Assembly (NCBI RefSeq): GCF_040436345.1
Contig: NC_133218.1
Coordinates: 8,353,539-8,417,538, forward strand
Direction: 5' to 3'
Origin: Pagrus major
Lineage: Eukaryota > Chordata > Actinopteri > Spariformes > Sparidae
Length of the DNA: 64,000 bases
Positions 10,481-19,820 of this stretch are shown one piece after another. A program made the translations under genes and the position numbers. The stretch's first letter is position 1. Every line of letters begins with the position of its first letter. The notes below the pieces were generated by a model that saw only the letters and a program-made list of their open reading frames with translations, was not told the DNA's origin and did no database searches.

Positions 10481-13400
10481 GTGAGTTGGCAGATGCTTTT
10501 TTCTTTACATTTCTTGAGATCAGTGAAGTACTGTACTGAAGTACTTTATTGAGGTATTTCTCAGGGCTCCAGACTAAACTTTTACAGTGGTTGCACTGGT
10601 GTGCCTAATTTTGTCCTTTAGGTGCACCAGCACATAATTTAGTTAATTTTAACCCAATAGTAGTCTATATTTAAATTTAATTTCTCAACACATTGTGTAC
10701 ATGACTGTAAACAGGAATAAAAGTGCTGATAAATCATTGAAATCACAGATCACAGATCACAGATCAATAAGAAAAGGCAGTAATCTAAAAAGTGCTGATG
10801 TTTTTAAAGTGCTAAATAAACTCAAATAAATAAATCAAGATCAAATTACTCTTATTTCGGTTTTATAAAAAAACTGATTTATTTGAAAAAAGGTTACACT
10901 TAGTGTTTATACTATAGTGGATTCCCCTGTCTTACTGGGATACTGTCTGTAAGTGTAGTACTTATGTAAGCATTTTTTTTTGTTGTTCTGATTGATAAAA
11001 ATATTTTATACATTTTTCAATCCGACCTCCTGATCATCAGGTGCACTGATGCGACCAATGACAATGTTTAGTTTGCACTTGACAGATTTTTGGAGCTCTG
11101 TTTCTGTTTTATGCTTCATTTCAAAGGGAGATATTGTGCTTTCTCCTCCACTACACTGACAGATTTAATTCTTAATTACTTTTAAGATAATGATTTAATA
11201 CAATGGATCATATAACAGGTGTTTGAAATACACACAGTAAAAGATTAAGATTGCAGTACGTGGCTACTGATATGTTGCAAGTAACTGGGGTCACATTTGA
11301 GATGAAACAGTGATTTTAGCTCCAAACTTCTCACATGGTTGCATGTCAATAAATGTTTAAATGGCCAGTACTTTTATTTTAATACTTTAATTATTTTCTC
11401 TGTTAATACTTACTGTACGTACTTTTACTTAAGGAGGATTTTTCATGCAGGAACTTTATTTGTAATAGATCACTTTTACATTTGTATTGGTACTTAAAGG
11501 ATCTGAGTACTTCTTATCCACTGCTTGAGAAAACATCCTTAAATTGTGTCAACTCTGATTAAAATAGTTAGTTTTGTGTTGACCGTACCATATAAAATGT
11601 AGAATAAAACATTGAAGTAGCTCAGTAGAGACATTAAGTAACTGGAAGAATTCACATCTACTGGAATCCAATTTCTTCACATTGATCTGTGGAGTTTTAT
11701 CTCAGAACATCATTCATTATTCATTCATTGTGGTAACTTCCCGTACCTCCTGTCCAGGTAAGCTGGACATCACCCCAGATGACCCTCGCTGGATCGGGGC
11801 ATGGTGGGGCGGCTTCCTCCTCTGCGGTGCCTTACTCTTCCTGTCGGCCCTCTTCATGTTCGGCTTCCCCCAGGCGCTGGACGTGCAGGACATGGATGGT
11901 GGAGGGGAGAGTGAGCAGGCCATGCTGCCTTCTTCCCTAACCCTGGAGTACCAGGGCTCCAAACCCAATGGGGCCATTCATGGCTTTGATATAAACAGCG
12001 GACTCTCAGTTTGTGAGCATCTGAGAGGTAAGGAGGGCCAAGTGTTAGTAAAATCTCAGAATATTATCCGCCATCTTTCAATCATATTTCTCTCTCCTTA
12101 TGATCAATTGTCTTTGTTTTTTCTCTGTCTTTTCTCCATTCTCTTCTCCATTGCCCTAGTAATCCCCAGGGTGACCAGGCACCTCCTCTCTAATCCAGTG
12201 TTCAGCTGCATCACGCTGGCAGCCTGCATGGAGATCGCTGTGGTCGCTGGCTTTGCTGCCTTCCTGGGAAAATACCTGGAGCAGCAATTCAACCTTACCA
12301 CCTCTTCAGCCAATCAGCTGCTAGGTAGGCAGATCATATCTGTCCAAGCAGAGGGCAAATCTTTTTGTCCCCAAAGTGTTTTACCATTAACCCTCTACTC
12401 AGTAAAACGCCAGTGGAAAAAGGTGGCAAACACTGGACACTCTTGTCTTTCCTCCCCAGGTATGACGGCCATCCCCTGTGCCTGTCTTGGTATTTTCCTC
12501 GGGGGGCTGCTGGTGAAGAAGCTGAACCTGTCAGCTCTGGGCGCTGTCCGCATGGCCATGCTAGTCAACCTGGTGTCCACCGCCTGCTACGTCTCTTTCC
12601 TCTTCTTGGGCTGTGACACCGGACCTGTCGCCGGGGTGACAGTCTCCTACAGCAACGAGTAAGGAAGGAAACCTACTGACATGAATTAAGAGTGCTGTAT
12701 GGGTCCTTCTGTTGTATTTAGTTATTGTATGCAGTTCTTCAAGAAACATGAGTTGGGTGACATTTTATAATAAGCATCATTAATAAATGGTAAATTTATA
12801 GTTAATTAAACTTTAGTTTATGGTCATTTCACTGTTAACAGACAATGAAATGCATCATAAATCATTTATTCACTGATTGTTTATTATAAAGTTGCAGCTG
12901 ATGTTTATAAACCTTTACAAGTGCTTAACAAATGGTTTATAAAGCATTTCATTGTTTACAGTGAAATAACTATTAACTAAAGTAAACTGACCCTTTATTA
13001 ATGATGCTTATCATAAAGTGTTACCATGACTTGCTCAAAGCTAAAAATGCTCTCATATGATCAAAAAAGTACTTTTCAGAATCAATAAAATGTTTTAACC
13101 TTTTTATTAAGATATGCCACTTCTGTTTGCATTTTTTTTTAATTTTTTTTTTATTTAAACTTTATGTTACCAGCAATATTCACATTGAGATTAAGAATCT
13201 CTTTTACGAGGGAGTCTTGGCCAAGACAGCAGCATACAAAGTTTCACATAAAGGAACAAACAGCAACTCAAAACAAACAACATAAAATGTTCATTTTAAA
13301 GAAATAAGAAATTGACTTAAAAGATCATCATTATCAATCAAACATTAGTGCCTGTTGTGTTCTAATGCAGCATATAAGTCTCATGTGCAAGATTGTACAT

Positions 13401-14449
13401 TCTTGTTACTGTAAGAGAGACTATAAGGTGATCTAGCTGGGAGGTTTCTTTACTGATTTATTGACTTTCTCATCATTATTTTTTGCATTAATGTTAACAT
13501 ATCAGCAATGCTTTATGCATTTAATATCATGTCTGCAATGACAGATGGCAGAAAACTGCATCTGCACCACAGTCTATTGGTTGAAACTCTAAAGCATGCT
13601 GTAACTCTTGTGTTATGCATTGAACAGCTGTCAGAAATATTTCCCTGCTTCACTGACTACATTGTGCCATTTGAGTACAATGGTTGACTATTCAGCCCAT
13701 AGAGTTTCCTATGTAATAATTTCCTGATTGACTCTTCAAAAATGAGTTCATTTCCTCAAAATTATACAAAAGAGAGAAAAAAGAAGTCTGTTCCTGCTGT
13801 GGTTTCCCTTTGATGTGAATATCGCATATACAGTATTTATATTCCCTAACATGACCTTTGACCTCCTCCGTAGGACGCTGCAGTCCTGGCAGCGACCTGA
13901 GTCAGCGTGCATCAGTAACTGTAACTGCTACACAGCATCAGTGAGCCCAGTCTGTGGTTCCAATGGAGTCACCTACCTCTCAGCCTGCTTCGCTGGCTGC
14001 ACCAAACCAGTGAGTGTAAACATTACATTGTCCATTGATAAGGACAAGAGACAAATATACATACATACAGAGCAGCAGTCCTGTTCGATCCCCATATTCA
14101 CTCTCATTTCTTGTCTCTGTTTCAGAACCTGACCAGCTGTACGTGTATATCCAGCACCACTGAGGATGCGGTGGCTTTACCGGGGAAGTGTCCCAGTCCA
14201 GGCTGTCAGCAGGCCTTCCTCACCTTCCTCTGTGTTATCTGTGTGTGCAGCATGATCGGAGCCATGGCCCAGACACCCTCTGTCATCATCCTTATCAGGT
14301 AAAGAGACCTGCTGCTATACACAGACTGCCCACAAGGGGGAGCTGTTGACATTTAATTCAGTAATTAAACTGTGTATTTCCTGTTTTTATGTCTGTGAAG
14401 CACTTTTGTTGTTGAAAAGTGCTATACAACTAACTTTTAATATTATTAT

Positions 14450-14486
<37 letters not shown>

Positions 14487-15108
14487 GATGGTAGTATAAT
14501 TATTCATGGCTGAGACAAAGGCAAAATGATGGAAACAGTCACTTCAGTCACTGAATACATACAGAGAGATACTGACACACAGGGTACCATTATGTTTTAT
14601 ATATTGTCAGGTAGAAAACAGACACATGAGAAGAACACTTTATGTTATTTACAACCTTATTTTCTCACTAGTGGCTATATTTCAATAGAACTACATTATT
14701 ATTACAGATAGAATAACATTGTCCTCATCAAGTTAACTGCTGTGATCGGGATACATGGCAACATTGCTAAAAAAAAAAAAGGAGAAGGCAACTGGAGCAA
14801 GAACACCAGCAGCCAGAGAATTATTCAGGTTTTCAAAAAATAGTTCCCCATTTTGGTAAATACACTGGCTTTCTTTCTGTGAGTTCAATTACAAGATCGA
14901 TACCACTCTCATATGTGTTCGGTAAGCTACAGTCAACTGCTGGTAGCTGGAAACAGGGGGGACAACTAGCCTTACTCTCAAAGATAACAACATTAAACTA
15001 ATGCTGAACTACACTAACAGGCTGCTGGCTGTAGTTCCATATTTATTATACAGATATGAGAGTGGTATCAAGCTTTTCATATAAATATGAACAAGAAAGC
15101 AAATAAGC

Positions 15109-15191
<83 letters not shown>

Positions 15192-16739
15192 CTTTTTATT
15201 ATTAGACTCCAGGTCCATTAAAAAAACAAAAAAACAAAAAAACAAAAACAAAACATATATCCATAAATGTAGAAGTATTCCTATAAACACACACCAAGGT
15301 GACGTTGCCAAACTGTAGGTGTTTATATATTTATCATATTTCCTCCCTCCGTTACCACACCTGCTGTATTTGCTGCCGTTGTGTGCAAAAAAATCACAAA
15401 TCACTTTGCCTCAGTGGGCTTCACACACTCCCTTTGTCCTGAGAACCATCAAGTAAGGAAAAATGCCCCCTCAAAAACCCCTTGTAGCAGGGGGAATAGA
15501 AAATGGAGGAAATCTCGAAAAAGAGCCACAGAGAAGGATGGACACAGTACAGAACAGAACAACAAATCGCAGAGTAAACAGATTGAGATTACAGTAACAA
15601 AATATCTGATAGATGTAGATTAGATTAGATTAGATTAGATTAGATTAGATTAGATTAGATTAGATTAGATTAGATTTAAAATATATGTGAAGAATGTGGA
15701 TTCAGAAGGATGACTGAGCAGGCCGAGGCATTGCCAAGTGAACAGGCCACGGGATGATTTACAAGATATATATTAGAATGCAGTAGTAGTGGTAGATATG
15801 CAGGCTTAACTGTTAGCTTGTTTAGTTGTCATATGACTTCATTGTTGCATTGTCTTCATGTTGTCAGATCGGACTTTGGTGTGAACAATGTTATCATCAA
15901 TGAAAGAAATAATTGCAGAAATCAGACCCAAGTTTTAATAAATCGGAATTATCCTTTAACCATGAGGCGTACAGCTCTGAGATCTCTAGCTTGCTTGACC
16001 TGACTGGAAATGAAAATGTGAGTATTGACAATTCTGTCTTTGTTTTCAGAACTGTGAGTCCAGAGCTGAAATCTTACGCCCTCGGAGTTCTGTTCCTGCT
16101 CCTCAGACTGATCGGTAAGCTTTGCACACTTTACTGTCATGCATTTATATCCACAGAACAGTTCTTGTATGGACACACATTCTGTAATAAGTCTTACAAT
16201 GCTGTGTTTGTCCCATCCATGTTCATGGCTCTTTGATGTAAATGTCAGAGCGATTCTTGTTGAAGTGAACTTCACTGGTCTGTCTGTGCGGATATAAAGA
16301 AAACCAGAAGTCATACTGGTATGCTTTTTGACCTTTTGCCCTGCTGTCTCCTCCCGATCCAGGCTTCATCCCTCCACCTCTGATCTTTGGCATGGGCATC
16401 GACTCCACCTGTCTGTTCTGGAGCACCGTCTGTGGCGAGAAGGGAGCCTGCATGCTGTACGACAACGTGGCCTACAGGCATCTGTACGTCAGCATCGCCA
16501 TCGTGCTAAAGTCGTCAGCATTCGTCCTGTACACCACCACGTGGCAGTGTTTGAGGAAGAACTACAGGAAATACATCAAGAACAGCGAGGGGTACCTCAC
16601 GCCCACCGAACTCTTCGCCTCCAATGTGACTCTGGACAATTTGGGCAAGGAGATCACCCAGAACCCAGCCAACAGGACAAAGTTCATATACAACCTGGAG
16701 GACCACGAGACGTGCGACAACATGGAGTCAGTTTTATAG
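10382..16739 (+). CDS. slco3a1: Solute carrier organic anion transporter 3A1, C-terminal part (eight exons)
   Basis: Members of this family (OATP) are 12-TM plasma-membrane transporters of organic anions; the 3A1 type is known to carry prostaglandins and thyroxine. Coding exons: 10382-10480, 11758-12027, 12160-12324, 12460-12658, 13874-14009, 14126-14298, 16050-16114 and 16363-16739. All have AG/GT borders and matching phases, giving about 494 codons. Visible are TM5 (LVFGPACGFILGSVC), the OATP signature DDPRWIGAWWGGFL before TM6, TM7-TM9, a cysteine-rich Kazal-like extracellular loop (CNCYTASVSPVCGSNG...CFAGC), and TM10-TM12. The C terminus, NMESVL, fits a class I PDZ ligand. LNLVSTACYVSFLFLGCDTGPVAG-type strings and the C terminus identify subfamily 3A rather than 1, 2 or 4. 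The gene is cut by the window start, not broken. Teleost copy (a or b) cannot be decided. Confidence 0.95.
10562..11100. mobile_element. hAT-like non-autonomous transposon
   Basis: Ends are imperfect inverted repeats: CAGGGCTCCAGACTAA at the left and TTTGGAGCTCTG at the right. CAGGG...CCCTG-type ends with a 5-8 bp target duplication are typical of hAT elements, but a clean duplication is not visible here. About 540 bp, no open frame, in an slco3a1 intron. It includes a short (CACAGAT)n run near 10744-10765. Confidence 0.6.
11346..11527. repeat. Interspersed repeat fragment (tail of the 46690 family)
   Basis: Strings such as ACTTTTACTTAAGGA and AAGGATCTGAGTACTTCTTA.CCACTGCTTGAG resemble the distal end of the dispersed fish repeat whose proximal part is at 46690-47050. 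The link between the two halves is from general recognition, not from a full copy in this window. Confidence 0.4.
11758..12027 (+). CDS. slco3a1: slco3a1 exon (OATP signature, TM6, intracellular loop)
   Basis: Acceptor CTGTCCAG, donor GAGAG|GTAAGG. Encodes KLDITPDDPRWIGAWW, TM6, then a variable cytoplasmic loop (SEQAMLPSSLTLEYQG, CEHLR). The loop is the least conserved part of the protein. Confidence 0.95.
12160..12324 (+). CDS. slco3a1: slco3a1 exon (TM7)
   Basis: Acceptor GCCCTAG, donor CTAG|GTAGGC. Encodes VIPRVTRHLLSNPVF, TM7 and LEQQFNLTTSSANQLL, ending one base into a Gly codon. Confidence 0.95.
12460..12658 (+). CDS. slco3a1: slco3a1 exon (TM8-TM9)
   Basis: Acceptor CTCCCCAG, donor AACGA|GTAAGG. 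Encodes MTAIPCACLGIFLGGLLVKK, TM9 and CDTGPVAGVTVSYSN. The donor directly follows the point where the extracellular Kazal-like loop begins. Confidence 0.95.
12755..13025. mobile_element. Palindromic MITE family, copy 1
   Basis: Begins GGTGACATTTTATAATAAGC and ends GCTTATCATAAAGTGTTACC, so the ends are inverted repeats (consensus GGTAACACTTTATAATAA.CATCATTAATAAA). The interior is AT-rich and also largely self-complementary. Related copies are at 49019-49348 and 53995-54380. No coding capacity. It lies in the slco3a1 intron just after the TM9 exon. Confidence 0.7.
13874..14009 (+). CDS. slco3a1: slco3a1 exon (Kazal-like loop)
   Basis: Acceptor CTCCGTAG, donor ACCA|GTGAGT. Encodes the first six to seven cysteines of the extracellular loop between TM9 and TM10, with VSPVCGSNGVTYLSACF as the core. 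Ends in phase 0. Confidence 0.93.
14126..14298 (+). CDS. slco3a1: slco3a1 exon (end of loop, TM10)
   Basis: Acceptor GTTTCAG, donor ATCAG|GTAAAG. Encodes NLTSCTC (with an N-glycosylation sequon, NLT), GKCPSPGCQQAFLTF, TM10 and MAQTPSVIILI. Confidence 0.95.
14380..14489. repeat. Retroposon-like tail followed by (TAG)n
   Basis: The phrase TCTGTGAAGCACTTTTGTTG, followed by AAAAGTGCTATACAACT, resembles the 3' tail of common fish LINE/SINE elements. It runs into ATTATTATT and then (AGT/TAG) repeats at 14451-14489, which fits a simple repeat grown from a retroposon tail. Confidence 0.5.
14832..15108. mobile_element. Truncated MITE, relative of 19256-19820
   Basis: It shares with 19256-19820 the start TAGTTC..CATTTTGG.AAA, GATCGATACCACTCTCAT-like text, and the GCTGGAAACAGGGGG phrase. 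It breaks off at AAGAAAGCAAATAAGC, where the (AGAT)n microsatellite begins, so its right end is missing. Confidence 0.6.
15109..15191. repeat. (AGAT)n microsatellite
   Basis: About 20 uninterrupted copies of a tetranucleotide in the intron before the 65-nt slco3a1 exon. It abuts the broken right side of a MITE. Confidence 0.98.
15616..15676. repeat. (TAGAT)n pentanucleotide microsatellite
   Basis: About 12 perfect copies of TAGAT/AGATT, 425 bp downstream of the (AGAT)n array and in the same slco3a1 intron. Confidence 0.98.
16050..16114 (+). CDS. slco3a1: slco3a1 exon (65 nt, TM11 start)
   Basis: Acceptor GTTTTCAG, donor ATCG|GTAAGC. Encodes TVSPELKSYALGVLFLLLRL with split codons for Arg and Gly at the ends. 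Too short to stand out as an open frame, but phase and family match are exact. Confidence 0.95.
16363..16739 (+). CDS. slco3a1: slco3a1 terminal coding exon (TM11-TM12, C terminus)
   Basis: Acceptor GATCCAG. Encodes FIPPPLIFGMGIDSTC, TM12 (YVSIAIVLKSSAFVLYTTTW), a cytoplasmic tail and the end FIYNLEDHETCDNMESVL followed by TAG at 16737-16739. Confidence 0.97.
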
Positions 16740-17009
16740 TGGTGGTCTGAACTGGGACTGCAGACTGGAACTGAGGCTGTTCATGTGCAACTGGTCTGAT
16801 GTGTGATGTTTCTTTGGTGTCGTATCAGTTTAGAGGAATGTTGTCAGTGAGGGTCTTATCTTCTTCACACCCAAAACATCAAACTTTACGAGGAAAAAAA
16901 AAAAAATGAAGAGAAGTTTCCCAAAATATTCTATATTCACTTTGTTTTCTTTTTAACTGGATTACAGACGATCCAGTCCATTTTTGACAAATCATATGGC
17001 CATTTTTTT

Positions 17010-17125
17010 CCCTTAATTTGACGGCAGAATAGAGATTGACAGCACATGTCGGAAAACAAAGAAGGAATGACATGCAACAACTGTCCCCAGCCAGAGGTGG
17101 AGCACGGATCTTGCATTTAATGGGT
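17010..17125 (+). mobile_element. SINE-like fragment, copy 2
   Basis: GGAATGACATGCAACAACTG and CCCCAGCCAGAGGTGGAGCA correspond in order to the element at 9040-9170, with strong divergence. It lies about 270 bp past the slco3a1 stop, so it may be part of the 3' UTR. Confidence 0.4.
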
Positions 17126-19255
17126 TGTAAGACTAAACCTCCAGGACACCGGGGAGTAAACTTCTTTAGTTCAACTTCATGAACAGTTAAGTTCAAATTG
17201 CAGTCATATTAAGTTTAGATTTATTAAGAGAACAGACTTCTTCGTCTGAAATTCTGGTTATTCATTAGCTTTATTATTATATTAGACAGTTTATTTTCCT
17301 TTAGAAGGAAGTACTTCTCAGGTCCAGATGTCCGATAGAAAGGATGACAGTTAACATGGTTGTTCATCATTAGATGATGCATATTTTAGCTCATGGTTGG
17401 AGCACTTTTCCAGACATACAGAACATATAGTCACAACCCTTCTACAGACTTATGAAGAGACTGTGTGTTCTCCAATCAATTTTATTTAAAACTTTCAAAT
17501 ATATCATAATGAATAGAGAAAAACAGAGATGACTGCAGGCCCAGGAACAGGCAGAATCCAAGTGTTTGAGAATAATAATAAAAGAAATCAACACCAGAGA
17601 GGTCAGACATATATCCTGGTTAAATTGTTACAGCCTCTGACGTTAGAGGACAGGACAGACTCAAAATATGAAATAAAAATAGACAAAATACAAAAACCCC
17701 TCCACCCTAAACCCAAACAAATTGATTTCTAACCCAGTATACAATAGCTGCACTCACTTTTATCTTAACGAAAGATCCAAATCTAAAAGTTACGAATTTC
17801 TATGAAACTACGATGAAAATTTGTACCAGAAACTGATTTTATTTTTCATTTTGTGCTGCCAGTCATTTTTGGTGGAGTTGAGGTCACCTCAGCAGGGGAA
17901 ACCAAACTCTTCAGTTTGAGTTGTTGCACATATTGTTCAGATTTTGAAAAGTAAGAAATAAGGAACAGAGTGTTTTTTAATAGCTTTCAGTGTAATTGGC
18001 CCTTCTTGTTCTAGAGGGCACTTTAGGACGTTTGTTGAAAGTAGAGGAGTGTTGAGCCAGTGTGTAATGATTATCCCTTTACTGTGTCATAGTGTGGAGT
18101 TTTGTTCTGAATGCTGGATGAGAATCTGAGACAAATGCTCTGTTTCAGAGCCACAGAAGTGTTTTGTTTTTTTCTGTCTTTTTCTCTTGATTGTCTGATG
18201 GTCTTACCAAAAGCAACAGACTACGAGGGAGGATATACTGCAGGAATAAGGTGGCCCACCTGTGACTAGTTGGACAGGACACTCAGTAACTAACTAATAC
18301 TGATTCAGTAACCGACCTGTGACATTTCAGTTACATGACGCTCCTCTAACCACTGATTTGACCGTACAACCATTATAATTCTGCCAGGAACACTGATATT
18401 GATGGCAAGTCGAGACAGAAACACTGTTAAACTTGGTGTTGTAATTCTACCCTTAGGGACGCCCCCTGCAGCAGTAATGCATGGAAAACATAGCAACATG
18501 ATAAATAACAAGCAGGGAACATCGCAAATAAGACTCTCCAGGGTACGTGTGTGTAGTCGGGTCATGGCAGGTGGAGGCTGTGGGGGAGGAGGCCTTCAAC
18601 AATACAATCAGTAACGGCAACAAAGCTCACGTGAGCGCACAGACCAAGTGTGACAGCATTTAAGTTGAATGCAAAGTCAAAGCAGTGAGACATGATGATT
18701 GTGGTGGGCTAGCTGTCAGCAGACACAGCATAGCATGACGCACAGTGTCCATCCAGAATTAGTTCATTTAAAAGCATGCTGGAAATGCATGCAATGATAA
18801 AAAAAAAATTAAAAAAAATAAATAAATACTCAGTATTCACTAAGCTGCACAGACTCTGTGGTTTGGTGGCCATGGTAATGGTTAAATCACATTTAACTCA
18901 AACGGCCTCCAAATTCTATTTAATACCATGGAAAAGCTTTATAATGCATACTGCATTGTGATGTTTTTAGCAAACCTCAGCTGACTCATAATCACTCACA
19001 CTGAAGTGATTGTCTAAACACGTTTTTTGTTTTTTTGTTTTTTTCAAATTTTATTTCATTTCTTAAGGAATTCTGAGGGATTCTGATTTCTGACATATCC
19101 AGTTTATATAGAGAATCTATTGTTTTTTCCTGGCTTACTTTGTAAGTATTTAATATGTTTTGCATCAAAAAATATGGACCTTTGTCCAGCCACTTACCAT
19201 CACAATAGATTTCATTTCCAAAATGTGTAATCTCTTTGATGCTTGGAGGTGGGGG

Positions 19256-19820
19256 TTAAAGGAGTAGTTCAACATTTTGGGAAACAAGAGAATTCACTTT
19301 TTTGCTGAGAGTTAGATGAGAAGATCAATACCAGTCTCATGTTTGTGCTGTAGATATGGAGCTGGAGCCAGCAGCCGTTTAGCTCAGCTTAGCATAGCAT
19401 AAAGACTGGAAATAGGGGGAAGCTGAAAAAAAGAAAAAGAAAAAAAAAACTATTATATTATATTTCTTTTTTTAAATTCATACAAAAAAAGTGTAAAAAA
19501 AAACAGCAAGTTGTTGCCTAGTAACCGCACAGTGACAACAATAATTCAGGAAGTTGCAGCACCTTGGAGTAACAGTCCTGCACATAAATTAAATAAATAA
19601 GTTAAATAAACAAGAATAATGATGTTAAAAGGTTAACCTTAGAGGCCGACATACATGGATTTTGTTGCTGTTTTCCGTCTTTGTGCTAAATTAAGCTAAC
19701 TAGAGCGTGTTGTAGCTTCATATTTACCACACTGACATGAGACTTGTATCAATTCTTATCTAACTATCAGCAGGAAAGCAGATAATTGTATTTCCTAAAA
19801 TGTTCTTTTGAGTTAGTTAA
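19256..19820. mobile_element. TTAA-flanked MITE (AGGAGTAGTTCAACATTTTGG family)
   Basis: The left end TTAAAGGAGTAGTTCAACAT is mirrored by a degraded right end TTTCCTAAAATGTTC...TTAA. Internal phrases (GAGAGTTAGATGAGAAGATC, GCTTAGCATAGCATAAAGAC) match a repeat I recognise as abundant in spiny-rayed fish. An A-rich stretch interrupts it near 19424-19505. It has no open frame. Confidence 0.65.
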
